This document shows, piece after piece, positions 32,994 through 42,758 of a stretch of DNA of 64,000 nucleotides. Positions within the stretch are counted from its first letter, which is position 1. The number at the start of each line of letters is the position of its first letter. The position numbers were made by a program, and so were the translations under genes. The notes beneath the pieces were generated by a model. The model saw nothing but the letters and a program-made list of their open reading frames with translations, searched no databases and was not told the origin of the DNA. Source of the stretch: Gemmatimonadota bacterium (GTDB taxonomy: Bacteria > Gemmatimonadota > Gemmatimonadetes > Longimicrobiales > Gaopeijiaceae); contig JAWKQO010000001.1 in assembly GCA_041390105.1 (NCBI GenBank), forward strand, positions 746,001 to 810,000, in the 5' to 3' direction.

Positions 32994-34504
32994 GTGCCGC
33001 TCCGGCGCAGCACTCGGCCAGGCCGTGCCCCAGTCACGCCACCGTCCTCATAGACCGGCTGGCCCGCCACCCACACGCGGAGGATCCCCGCCGCCGGCTG
33101 GTGGGGCGCGTCGGTGGTAGCACGGTCCACGACGACATCGGGATCGAACAGGACGAGGTCGGCCACTGCGCCGGGGCGCAGCGTGCCTCGGTCCTCGAAG
33201 CCCATGTGTTCCGCTGCCAATCCTGTCATGCGATGGACGGCCTCGGCCAGCGGGAACAGGTCGTCCTCCCGGACGGCGGCCAACACGCGAGGGAAAGCCC
33301 CGAATCCACGGGGATGGGCACCCGCGAGCGCTCCATCCGACGATACGTTGCTGTGGGGCCAGCGGAGCAACGCCGCTACGTCCGCCTCATCCATGCTCGT
33401 GGCCAGGATGCTCTCCGCCGCGTCTCCGCCACTCGTCCGGGTGCGCTCCCGCTCCGCGACCAGCCACATGTACGCATCGACGGGATCGAGGCCCTTCCCC
33501 GTCGCGATCTCGGCCAATGTGCGGCCCTCGAGCTCGGGAGCGGGAGCGAAGCGCGCCAACACCATGCCTTCGGGCGCCACCATCTCCGACAGGGCATAGG
33601 CAAATGCGTCGCGATCGTCGAAGTCGCGCTCGGTGAGGAGCACGGTCATGGTCGACTGCCAGAACGTGTAGGGGTACACATCCGCGGTGACGTCGATGCC
33701 CTGGGCGCGCGCCTGGTCCAAGCGCGCCAACAGCTCGGGGGCTCGCCCCCAAAGCGCGCGCATGGCGAGCTTCATGTGGGAGATCTGGACCGGCATCCCG
33801 GTCTCCCGTCCGATGGTCAGGATCTCCTCGACCGCGTCCCAGAGCGCGCGATCCTCACTGCGCAGGTGAGAGATGTAGCGGCCACCCTCACGAGCGGTCC
33901 GGCGCGCCAGCGCCAGCACCTCGTCCGGGCTCGCGTAGATGCCCGGATCGTATTCCAGTCCGCTGGACAGCCCCAGGCCCCCCGCCGCCAGGTCGGCCTC
34001 CAGCAAGCGGATCATGGAATCCACTTCCTCCGACGTCGCCTCCCGCTGGAAGTCGTCGCCCAGCACGAGAGCCCGCAAGGTGTTGTGACCCGAATAGGAC
34101 GCGACGTTGATCGCGGAAGGCCGGGCCTCACGCTCGCGAAACCACTCGGAGAGAGGGAACGAGGACCCTCCGTCCTGGCCGACCACGATCGTGGTGATGC
34201 CTTGGCTGACGGCCCCCAACGCGCCGGGCTCCTCAGGGAGAGAGCGGTCGTGATGGCTGTGCGTGTCGATGAACCCCGGCGCCAGCACCGCCCCCTGCGC
34301 ATCGATCACGGTCTCGCCGGCGGCCGGCTGGAGGGCCCCGACCTCGGTGATGCGGTCCCCGACCCAGCGCACGTCCACCCGCTGCTCCGGCGCGCCCGTC
34401 CCGTCCAGCACGCGGGCGCCGCGAACCAGGACCTGGGGAGAAGCAACGCCCGCGGGCGAGCAGGCCGCCAATGCCAGAACGAGGAGAACCGAGGATCGCT
34501 GCAT
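32990..34504 (-). CDS. N-acyl-D-amino-acid deacylase-like amidohydrolase lipoprotein
   Basis: This 504-residue amidohydrolase carries a lipoprotein signal (LALAACSP, cysteine about residue 15). The urease-like fold is shown by GFIDTHSHHD with the HxH pair, the EYDPGIYAS and HLRSEDRALWDAVEEIL stretch, QISHMKLA, DVYPYTFW, and the terminal GTLRPGAVADLVLFDPD. The order fits D-aminoacylase/dihydroorotase-like members that remove acyl groups from N-acyl-D-amino acids. It is the first gene of the leftward operon that includes both ZIP transporters. Confidence 0.88.
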   Translation of the reverse strand: MQRSSVLLVLALAACSPAGVASPQVLVRGARVLDGTGAPEQRVDVRWVGDRITEVGALQPAAGETVIDAQGAVLAPGFIDTHSHHDRSLPEEPGALGAVSQGITTIVVGQDGGSSFPLSEWFREREARPSAINVASYSGHNTLRALVLGDDFQREATSEEVDSMIRLLEADLAAGGLGLSSGLEYDPGIYASPDEVLALARRTAREGGRYISHLRSEDRALWDAVEEILTIGRETGMPVQISHMKLAMRALWGRAPELLARLDQARAQGIDVTADVYPYTFWQSTMTVLLTERDFDDRDAFAYALSEMVAPEGMVLARFAPAPELEGRTLAEIATGKGLDPVDAYMWLVAERERTRTSGGDAAESILATSMDEADVAALLRWPHSNVSSDGALAGAHPRGFGAFPRVLAAVREDDLFPLAEAVHRMTGLAAEHMGFEDRGTLRPGAVADLVLFDPDVVVDRATTDAPHQPAAGILRVWVAGQPVYEDGGVTGARPGRVLRRSGT

Positions 34505-34662
34505 GCGGACCGAAATATCAGGCCCCCGGGGGGGCCGGCAACGCCACCCACCCCCCGGACCAGGGCCGGCTGGACGGCCCCGACCCTGGACAAACCCCGG
34601 GTTCCGGGCCTAAGCTGCCGCCCTTCGGTATCGTCTCAGCGCGCCCAAGGAGAAAGTCGGAT

Positions 34663-35088
34663 ATGGCGGAAGGCCAGCGGGTTCGAATCACGCTCAACTG
34701 GATCAAGCTCCTCGACAGTCTCGACATGGGAGACGAGGGGCAGTTCCGCTTCACCGCCAAGGTCACCAGCAGCGATCGCGGTGGTTTTTCCGAGGAGATC
34801 CGGTTCCCGGAGGAAGGCTACTATCCGCTCTCTTCGAAGCCCGGCTGGAATTTCGTCAAGCTCGATCGCGTGCTGTGGGAAGGCGAGATCGCGACCGGGA
34901 TGACCTTGGAGCTCGTGGGCGAGGAGCTGGACAAGCTCTCCTCCAGCGACTTCCTCGATCACTATTCCCGGACGTTCGCGGGGCCCCCCGCCAACTGGGC
35001 CGGACGCTACCACCCGATGGACGAGGGAGCGGACGATCCCGAGAACATGTCGAACTGGCGCGTGGCCTACACGATCGATCTCGTCTAG
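34663..35088 (+). CDS. Small cytoplasmic beta-rich protein, unrecognised
   Basis: This is a 141-residue acidic protein that starts at ATG 34663 behind AAGGAGAAAG. It contains many predicted strands (RVRITLNWIKLLD, GQFRFTAKVTSSD, GMTLELVGEELDKL) and a tryptophan-rich end (NWAGRYHP...SNWRVAYTIDLV). No signal or membrane segment is seen. The pattern resembles small C2-like or stress-related sandwiches, but I cannot name a family. It is single, with a strong terminator after it. Confidence 0.75.
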   Translation: MAEGQRVRITLNWIKLLDSLDMGDEGQFRFTAKVTSSDRGGFSEEIRFPEEGYYPLSSKPGWNFVKLDRVLWEGEIATGMTLELVGEELDKLSSSDFLDHYSRTFAGPPANWAGRYHPMDEGADDPENMSNWRVAYTIDLV

Positions 35089-35109
35089 GGTATCCCGCCT
35101 GCGGCGTGC

Positions 35110-35144
35110 AACCGCGCCTCCCTTGGGGGGGCGCGGTTTTTTTT
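35110..35144 (+). terminator. Strong intrinsic terminator after the 141-residue protein
   Basis: AACCGCGCC and GGCGCGGTT pair with additional C and G bases in between, giving a 12-13-bp stem with a TT-containing loop and eight consecutive T residues. It follows the stop at 35088 by about 21 bases and separates that gene from dnaE2. Confidence 0.93.
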
Positions 35145-35231
35145 GGGTGGGGCCGGCTCCTGGACAAGGACTCCCTTCCGGCTTGCCATGATGGGCGCAT
35201 CGGGTCCGTGGCTGCCTGGCGGGCCCGGACT

Positions 35232-35247
35232 TTCGGTTTATATTCGG
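35232..35247 (+). promoter_or_regulatory. Direct repeat TTCGG-N6-TTCGG before dnaE2
   Basis: TTCGG, TTTATA, TTCGG lie 15 bases upstream of the dnaE2 GTG. The repeat unit and spacer length equal those at 4428-4443. A TATATT that could be a -10 element (35239-35244) overlaps the second copy here, whereas at 4428 it overlaps the first; so the -10 alone does not explain the shared layout. A LexA-type operator is an inference. Confidence 0.55.
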
Positions 35248-35262
35248 TCTCGGAGGCACCCC

Positions 35263-38200
35263 GTGAGACCGACCCCCCCCTACATCGAGTTGCACTGCCA
35301 CTCCGCCTTTTCCTTTCTGGATGGGGCCTCCCATCCCGAGGAGCTGGTGCTGCGAGCCCGGGAGTTGGGCTATCCCGCCCTCGCGCTCACGGACCACGAC
35401 GGACTCTACGGCTCGATGGAGTTCGCGCAGCTCGCCAAGTCGGAGGGCCTGCAGCCCATCACCGGAGCCGAGCTCACCCTGGCGGACGAGGATCAGCCCG
35501 GCGCCCCTCCTCCGGCACGCTGGGACCCGTACGCTCCCCCGGCTCCGGACGACCCCGGGGTGGGCACCGCCAGCGTATTCCGCCCCCACCTGACCGTGTT
35601 GGCGGAGACCCCGACCGGCTACGCCAATCTCTGTCGCGCGATCAGCGAAGCGCGCGGCAACCACCGCCGCGATCCCTGGTTGACGCTCGACGCCCTGCTG
35701 GGGCGCAGCGAGGGCTTGATCGTGCTGAGTGGGTGTGCGAACGGGCCTCTGGCCCGCGCGCTGGAGCGCTCGATAGCGGACGGAGAAGCCATGGCCCGAC
35801 GACTCTGGGAGGCGCTCGGTCCCGGACGGTTCTTCATAGAGCTCCAGGTCAACCAGGCCCGCGGGGAAGGACCCCGCAACCGTGCGCTGGGCCGACTGGC
35901 GGACCGTCTTGGCATTCCAGTCGTGGCGACCGGGAACGTCCACTACCACCACCCGGAGCGCGCACGTCTGCAGGACGTGTTGGTGGCCGTGCGCCACCGG
36001 ACCACGCTGGATGGAGCCCATGATGTCCGCAGGCCCAACCACAACTATGCGCTGGTCCCTCCCCTCGAGATGGCCTGGCGCTTCCAGAGTCGTCCGGACG
36101 CGCTCACCAATACCCTGCACATCGCCGAGCGCTGTGCCGCCTTCGACCTGACCCAGGACCTGGGCTACGCCTTTCCGGATTTCGAAGGAAGCGAACAAGG
36201 TAGCGCCGCCCAGGTCCTGCACCGGGTCTGTCACGCGAGGTTGGATGAGAAGTATCCGCCGGGTTCTCTGCTCCGCACCGATGCGCAGCTCCGCCTGGAG
36301 CAGGAGCTGTCCCTGGTGGAACGCCACGGTCTCAGCGGCTTCTTCCTGGTGTATCGGGATATCCTCAACCTCGGACACGAGGTCGCCGCCCGAGTCCGGG
36401 GCAGCGCCCCTCGCGCGTCATCCGGCCTTCCCCCGGGACGAGGGCGCGGCTCCTCCGTCTCGTCCATCGTCTGCTACTTGATCGGCCTCAGCCACATCGA
36501 CCCTGTGGCCAACAACCTCTTCCTGGGCCGCTTCCTGAACGAAGCGATGAGTTCGGTACCCGACATCGATCTCGACTTCGCACGTGACATCCGCGAGGAG
36601 CTCATCCTCGCAGTCTATGAGAAGTACGGCGCCGAACACGCTGGCCTGGTCTGCACATTTCCCACCTACCGTCTGCGTTCGGCGGTGCGTGACGTGGGCA
36701 AGGCGCTCGATCTCCCCCTGGGCGACATCGAGAAGGTCGCGAAGGTGGCCGAGCGGCACACGGCCCTGGAAGAGGAGCTCGAACGGATCCCCGAGCTCAA
36801 AGGCCGCAAAGATTCCCCACTCTGGAGGCACCTGGCCGAGTTGGCCCGCATGGTCAAAGGGCTCCCCCGCCATGTCTCCCAACATGTGGGCGGGATGATC
36901 ATCTCCAGTCGGCCCCTGGTCGAGATCGTCCCCCTGGAGCCCGCCGCCTGGGAAGGACGGGTGCTCTGTCAGTGGGACAAGGACTCCTGCGACGACGCTC
37001 GTTTCATCAAGATCGACTTCCTGGCGCTCGGGATGCTGTCGCTGGTGGAGGAGTCCATGGACCTCATCGCCGAACGACACGGCAGTACTCCAGATCTGTC
37101 CCGCATCGACTTCGAGGACTCGGTCGTCTACGACCGGATCTGTGCCGGGGACACCGTGGGCATGTTCCAGGTGGAAAGCCGCGCCCAGATCCAGATGCTG
37201 CGCCGCTCCCAACCTCGGACCCTCGAGGAGCTCTCCATCCAGGTCGCCATCGTGCGCCCGGGGCCCATCGTGGCCGGAGCCGTCAATCCCTACGTGCGTC
37301 GTCGCGAACAGCTGCGCCAGGACCCGTCGTTCCAGATCCCCTATGACCATCCCCTGCTGGCCGAGGCCCTGGCGGATACCTTGGGCGTGATCATCTTCCA
37401 GGACCAGGTACTGCTCGTATGCCGCGCGCTCGCCGGGTTCAGCGATGGACAGGCAGAAGGCCTGCGTCGGGCCATGAGCCGCAAGCGCTCGCGTGACGCC
37501 ATGAAGAGCTACTGGGAAGCATTCCGGGTCGGAGCCGCGCGCAAGGGAGTGGGTGAGGAAACCGCACGTACCGTCTTCCAGCAGGTCGTGGCGTTCTCGG
37601 AGTTCGGTTTCCCCAAATCGCACGCAGCCGCTTTCGGGTTGCTTGCGTACCAGTCGGCCTGGTTGCGCCACTACTTTCCCACCGAGTACTACGTGGCCCT
37701 CTTCAACAACCAGCCAATGGGATTCTATTCGCTGGATGCCCTCGTGCGGGACGCACGCCGGAACGGCATCCGCGTCCATCTGCCTGATCTCAACCGCAGC
37801 GAGGTCGCCTGCACGGCCGAGGAACAGGATCTACGCGTCGGCCTTGGCTTCGTGCGGGGCTGGGGAGCCGACATCGCGGATCACGTGGTCCGGGAGCGGA
37901 ACGCGCGCGGCTCCTACCGTTCTCTCCTCGACTTCCTTCGCCGTACGCCCTCGACCCTCAAGCGACCCGCGATCGAAAACTTGATCTGGGTGGGCGGTAT
38001 GGATTCGTTGGGTCTGTCCCGCAGAGAGTTGATCTGGCAGGTTGGACTCTGGCTGGGCCCCGAGAGCGATGACCGTCGCAGCAGCGAACGGGAGAACCAT
38101 GCCCAACTCGGACTGGATCTCGACACTCCCCACGCGGCGATCGCCTTCGAGCAGGTCGGGGAGCACGAACGCCTGTTGGCCGAGTATCGCATGCTGCGCT

Positions 38201-38676
38201 TTTCCACCGCGCTCCATCCCCTGCTCTTCGTGCGAGGCTCGCTCCCCGCCGACCGGGTGCTCTCGGATCGGTTCGAGCAGCTCCGACAGAACGCTACCGT
38301 CACGGTAGCGGGTGTGGTGGTGGCCCGGCAGCGCCCCCAGACGGCGAACGGATACACGTTCATCCTCATGGAGGACGAAGCGGGCGCCATCAACGTGATC
38401 GTCAAGCCGGAGATCTACGAACGGGACCGCATGGCAGTGCGCATGGAACCGTTCCTCTTGGTGCGAGGCAGGCTGCGCAAAGATGGTGCGACCACCAACG
38501 TGATCGCCTACGATGTGCGCGGTTTGCGCAGTGACCGCGGAGACGCGCTCCCCAGCGACGGGCCACCCACACTCGAGTACTGGGGCGCGGCTCCTCCTCC
38601 TGCCCCCACCTCCTCACCTACGGGATACCTGACGGCGCTCCGGCAAAGCCCACCTGACGTGAAGAGCTTCGGCTGA
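35263..38676 (+). CDS. dnaE2: Error-prone DNA polymerase III alpha subunit, DnaE2/ImuC
   Basis: This is a 1137-residue C-family polymerase used in damage-induced mutagenesis. The GTG at 35263, eight bases after a GGAGG, gives VRPTPPYIELHCHSAFSFLDGASHPEE, the DnaE2 PHP-domain start. The PHP metal motif HCHSAFSF and TDHD follow. Palm aspartates are in SSVPDIDLDF (D434 and D436) and RFIKIDFLALG near residue 585. The GFPKSHAAAFGLLAYQSAWLRHYFPTEYYVALFNN region and a C-terminal OB fold (TVTVAGVVVARQRPQTANGY) complete the DnaE2 type. It stands alone: no imuA or imuB precedes it. Confidence 0.95.
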   Translation: MRPTPPYIELHCHSAFSFLDGASHPEELVLRARELGYPALALTDHDGLYGSMEFAQLAKSEGLQPITGAELTLADEDQPGAPPPARWDPYAPPAPDDPGVGTASVFRPHLTVLAETPTGYANLCRAISEARGNHRRDPWLTLDALLGRSEGLIVLSGCANGPLARALERSIADGEAMARRLWEALGPGRFFIELQVNQARGEGPRNRALGRLADRLGIPVVATGNVHYHHPERARLQDVLVAVRHRTTLDGAHDVRRPNHNYALVPPLEMAWRFQSRPDALTNTLHIAERCAAFDLTQDLGYAFPDFEGSEQGSAAQVLHRVCHARLDEKYPPGSLLRTDAQLRLEQELSLVERHGLSGFFLVYRDILNLGHEVAARVRGSAPRASSGLPPGRGRGSSVSSIVCYLIGLSHIDPVANNLFLGRFLNEAMSSVPDIDLDFARDIREELILAVYEKYGAEHAGLVCTFPTYRLRSAVRDVGKALDLPLGDIEKVAKVAERHTALEEELERIPELKGRKDSPLWRHLAELARMVKGLPRHVSQHVGGMIISSRPLVEIVPLEPAAWEGRVLCQWDKDSCDDARFIKIDFLALGMLSLVEESMDLIAERHGSTPDLSRIDFEDSVVYDRICAGDTVGMFQVESRAQIQMLRRSQPRTLEELSIQVAIVRPGPIVAGAVNPYVRRREQLRQDPSFQIPYDHPLLAEALADTLGVIIFQDQVLLVCRALAGFSDGQAEGLRRAMSRKRSRDAMKSYWEAFRVGAARKGVGEETARTVFQQVVAFSEFGFPKSHAAAFGLLAYQSAWLRHYFPTEYYVALFNNQPMGFYSLDALVRDARRNGIRVHLPDLNRSEVACTAEEQDLRVGLGFVRGWGADIADHVVRERNARGSYRSLLDFLRRTPSTLKRPAIENLIWVGGMDSLGLSRRELIWQVGLWLGPESDDRRSSERENHAQLGLDLDTPHAAIAFEQVGEHERLLAEYRMLRFSTALHPLLFVRGSLPADRVLSDRFEQLRQNATVTVAGVVVARQRPQTANGYTFILMEDEAGAINVIVKPEIYERDRMAVRMEPFLLVRGRLRKDGATTNVIAYDVRGLRSDRGDALPSDGPPTLEYWGAAPPPAPTSSPTGYLTALRQSPPDVKSFG

Positions 38677-38688
38677 CACCCTGCGACG

Positions 38689-39282
38689 TCAGGACGGATC
38701 GACCGAGAGATCCCGCTGCACCTCTTTCCGCAGCCAGGCCCGAGCGGCGATCCAATCTCGCTGCACGGTCTTGGGGGAGATCCCCAGCGCTTCGGCCGTC
38801 TCGTCCTGGGAGAGACCCGCGAAGAACCGATGCTCGACGACCTTGGCTCCTCGCTCGTTCACGGCGGCCAACCGCTCCAACGCCTCGTCCAGGGCGAGGA
38901 GCTCGTCGGCCTCCTCCACGGTCAGGAAGGGCTCGACCTCGTCGAGGGGGAGGTCGGCCTGTCCACCTCCCCGTTTTGCCCGCTTCTTGGAACGGGCCCA
39001 GTCCACCAGCACACGCCGCATGGTGTGGCCCGCGATCGACAGAAACTGCAGTCGGTCCTCGGCTGCGATGCGCCGCTGCCGCGCGAGGCGGAACCAGGCC
39101 TCATGGACCAGCGCCGTCGCCGACAGGGTGTGATCTGCCCGTTCCAGCTTGAGCTGATGTCCGGCTACGGCACGCAACTCGTTGTAGAGCAGAGGGATAA
39201 CCGCTTCGAGCGCCCGGGGGTCCCCGGCGCCCAGGCGCTGGATCCAACTGGTGACGGGTTCGCTTGGCTTCACGCTCTTCAC
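38689..39282 (-). CDS. ECF-type RNA polymerase sigma factor (TIGR02999 style)
   Basis: This is a 197-residue sigma factor if it starts at GTG 39282. Region 2 begins VTSWIQRLGAGDPRALEAVIPLLYNELRAVAGHQLKLERADHTLSATALVHEAW, the pattern of the subfamily common in Acidobacteria, Planctomycetes and Gemmatimonadota, and region 4 is ALEALGISPKTVQRDWIAARAWLR-like. An upstream GTG at 39351 would add 23 residues and nearly meet the divergent crotonase gene; a third GTG lies at 39273. No anti-sigma factor is adjacent, so control is unclear. Confidence 0.85.
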   Translation of the reverse strand: MKSVKPSEPVTSWIQRLGAGDPRALEAVIPLLYNELRAVAGHQLKLERADHTLSATALVHEAWFRLARQRRIAAEDRLQFLSIAGHTMRRVLVDWARSKKRAKRGGGQADLPLDEVEPFLTVEEADELLALDEALERLAAVNERGAKVVEHRFFAGLSQDETAEALGISPKTVQRDWIAARAWLRKEVQRDLSVDPS

Positions 39283-39365
39283 GCTAGGGTTCGGGTCGAG
39301 CTTGGCCCACACCCCCTCTGCGGGCAAGATGTCCACCAATCCGGGTGACACGACGCGATCCAGTC

Positions 39366-40175
39366 ATGCCCTCCTATGATCTCGGCGCCTCTCCGGACGC
39401 CCACGCATGCACACGGGTCGGACCGCTGCGCGCGCTCCCGGCCGCTCCGGCCGACGACTCCTTGTCCAGCTTGACGGCCACGGTGGCCATGCTCTCCGCG
39501 CAGGCGGGTGTTCGCGCGCTTCTGCTGGACCGGGCCACGCTGCGGCGCGCGGCGCGGCTCCTCCAACACCACGAAGCCGCGCCCGAACCGGCCACGGGGG
39601 TCCTCGACCCCCTCCCTCCCCCCTGGCGCCTCCATCGTCGAGAGCGGCGGGTGGACGAAGCGATCGGCCTGCTCAGCGCGCTGCGCTCCAGCCCGGTCCC
39701 CGTCGTCGCGACGACCATGGGACCAGAGCCCCTTCCGGCCGCGGCCGTCGCGCTGCTCGGCGCCGCCGATGTGGTCCTGGCCACGCGGGACGCCGAGTTC
39801 GACTTCGCGGATGCCTTCGAGCACCTGGCGCCGGCGCCGGCTGCTGCCTTTCTGGTTCCGGGCCGCTTGAGCCCCGGCGCCTTCCGCCACCTCCTTCTGA
39901 CGGGCCGCCGGTTGGGAGCGGAACAGGCCCGCAGCCTGGGGCTGGTGGATGAGGTGATCGAGCCGGGGCACCTGGACGCCCACGTAGAAGCGCTCGGTCG
40001 CCGCCTGGGAGCGTTGTCGCGCGAGGCGGTCTCCCAGATGAAGCGATTCTGCGCCGAGCTGCTGGAGCCCGCCGTCGAGGTGCGGGTCCGCCTGGCTCGC
40101 GATCACGTACTGCGGGCCCCTGCGGCCCATGACGCGCCTCAGGAGGTCGACTGGCGCTCCAGTCGCTCGAGGTAG
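39366..40175 (+). CDS. Crotonase-like protein lacking the usual oxyanion glycine run
   Basis: This is a 269-residue protein whose C-terminal half has enoyl-CoA hydratase/isomerase character (LLTGRRLGAEQARSLGLVDEVI, and later LGALSREAVSQMKRF). The central signature that normally holds the oxyanion glycines (NGxxxGGG) is replaced by TTMGPEPLPAAAVALLGAADVVL, and the catalytic glutamates cannot be placed, so hydratase activity is doubtful. An adaptor or non-catalytic role is possible. The ATG at 39366 is chosen; GTG 39345 is an alternative. Its 3' end overlaps the convergent MBL gene by 37 bases. Confidence 0.75.
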   Translation: MPSYDLGASPDAHACTRVGPLRALPAAPADDSLSSLTATVAMLSAQAGVRALLLDRATLRRAARLLQHHEAAPEPATGVLDPLPPPWRLHRRERRVDEAIGLLSALRSSPVPVVATTMGPEPLPAAAVALLGAADVVLATRDAEFDFADAFEHLAPAPAAAFLVPGRLSPGAFRHLLLTGRRLGAEQARSLGLVDEVIEPGHLDAHVEALGRRLGALSREAVSQMKRFCAELLEPAVEVRVRLARDHVLRAPAAHDAPQEVDWRSSRSR

Positions 40176-41029
40176 AGCACGACTCCTTTCCAATCCGTCT
40201 CCGCCGGGAAGGTGTCGAAGTAGCGCTCGATCTGCGCCCGACCCACGCTCGGCGCCAGGCGGTCGCGCACCGCCCGTTCGTAGCGCGCGCCCGCGTCCCC
40301 GTCTCCGGCGCTGCGAGCCGCGGCGACGGCGGCAACCAACTCCTCGAGCCGCGCGGCCAACTCTGCCGCGCGCCCCCGGGGGTCGTCGTGGAAGCCGAAG
40401 TGGGCCGCGGCGATGCGTGTTGCCTCGACCTCTTCGAGCATCCTCAGCGTCAGGGCCCAGGCCGCGGCGTCCAGGCTGGGCGGCGGAGTCGGAGGGTGCA
40501 CGGGCGCACCGGGCGCCAGTAGGATGCCGAGCGCGTCGCCCGAGAACAGCGTGCCGGAGGCCTGGTCCAGGTAGGCCAGGTGGTGGGCGATGTGCCCCGG
40601 CGTCGGGATGGGGAGGAGTCCGGCCACCGAAGGCAGACCCGGTCGCCAGGGCCGGAGCTGACCCTCCCGGAGAGGGCGCACCTCACCCCAGAGCCGCTCA
40701 TGGGCCTCATCTCCGAACGTACGCCGAGTGCTGCGTACCAGGCGCTCGGGATCGGCGAGATGGGGGGCTCCCTCCTCGTGTACCACCACCTGCAACCCGG
40801 GCGCCCGCTCTGCCAGGTGACCGGTGACGCCGGCGTGGTCGAGGTGGATGTGCGTCAGGAAGACCCGCTTGAGCTCCTCGGCCGTCAACCCGTGAGCCGC
40901 AAGCTCGGCCTCGAGGCGCGGAAGGCACGTGGAGGGCCCGGGATCGACCAGCGCGGGCTCCGGCCCGAGGAGCAGATAGGTGCTGATGGCCCCGTCGAGC
41001 CCGTCTACGCGCAGATCGATCGCGTGAAT
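40139..41029 (-). CDS. Metallo-beta-lactamase-fold hydrolase, probable ATT start
   Basis: This MBL-fold protein has about 296 residues when read from 41029. The metal site is THIHLDHAG, followed by PTPGHIAHHL and GDALG. The first strands (AIDLRVDGLDGAISTYLLLGPEPALVDPGP) look like the usual N-terminus of this fold, but no ATG, GTG or TTG precedes them in frame. GGAGGAG (41039-41045) lies nine bases before an ATT at 41029 (another ATT is at 41038, CTG at 41035). The first ordinary start, TTG at 40888, would delete the first 47 residues. It lies after the gltA terminator. Confidence 0.78.
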   Translation of the reverse strand: MHAIDLRVDGLDGAISTYLLLGPEPALVDPGPSTCLPRLEAELAAHGLTAEELKRVFLTHIHLDHAGVTGHLAERAPGLQVVVHEEGAPHLADPERLVRSTRRTFGDEAHERLWGEVRPLREGQLRPWRPGLPSVAGLLPIPTPGHIAHHLAYLDQASGTLFSGDALGILLAPGAPVHPPTPPPSLDAAAWALTLRMLEEVEATRIAAAHFGFHDDPRGRAAELAARLEELVAAVAAARSAGDGDAGARYERAVRDRLAPSVGRAQIERYFDTFPAETDWKGVVLYLERLERQSTS

Positions 41030-41055
41030 GTCCAGAATCTCCTCCAGGAAACGAA

Positions 41056-41083
41056 AGGGGCGGCTCCCCTGGGAGCCGCCCCT
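41056..41083 (-). terminator. Terminator after citrate synthase
   Basis: AGGGGCGGCTCCC and GGGAGCCGCCCCT form a 13-bp perfect stem with a two-base loop, 31 bases past the gltA stop. On the minus strand it is followed by TTTCGTTT. The hairpin also sits just upstream of the MBL gene's ribosome site, so that gene may depend on read-through or on a local promoter. Confidence 0.82.
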
Positions 41084-41114
41084 GCCTACACGCCCCGCTG
41101 CGCGCCTGCTGCGC

Positions 41115-42413
<1,299 letters not shown>

Positions 42414-42509
42414 GTGCGTCTCCCCCTGGACTCGTGCACGTCACCGTGTTGAAGGATCCCCGGGCCAGCCGCACCTGGGTGCGGCGGCTCGGAGCGCTGT
42501 GCGGGTCAG

Positions 42510-42593
42510 TGCCGGAGGCGGGACTCGAACCCGCACGCCCGTGAGGACAACAGATTTTGAGTCTGTCGCGTCTGCCAGTTCCGCCACCCCGGC
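42510..42593 (-). tRNA. tRNA-Leu (anticodon CAA)
   Basis: Read on the minus strand the gene folds into a class II cloverleaf. The acceptor stem GCCGGGG pairs with CTCCGGC (one G-U), the anticodon loop is CTCAAAA between CAGA and TCTG stems giving anticodon CAA, the variable arm is long as in leucine tRNAs, and the T arm contains GGGTTCGAGTCCC. The discriminator base is A. CCA is not encoded; the next bases are CTG. Confidence 0.97.
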
Positions 42594-42615
42594 TCACCCG
42601 ACGAATCAGCCCATA

Positions 42616-42645
42616 AGCATAATGGGATGGAGGTTGCAGCCTCAA
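42616..42645 (-). promoter_or_regulatory. Promoter for tRNA-Leu
   Basis: On the minus strand TTGAGG (42640-42645) and TATGCT (42616-42621) are separated by 18 bases, with the tRNA 5' end 22 bases further on. Both hexamers match the sigma-70 consensus at four positions. Confidence 0.5.
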
Positions 42646-42758
42646 CCGCTCCGCCGTTGTACCCGACCCGGGGCAGACGATAGCTTCCCACGGGCCGGCG
42701 ATCTGGACCTCGTACGTGGCGCGCCTCCCGGCCAGCGCGCAGCCCTGGAGAAACAAGC

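Noticed and set aside
42507..42510. CCA end for tRNA-Leu
   Set aside because: The bases after the discriminator read CTG, so CCA must be added after transcription; this is common and not itself notable.
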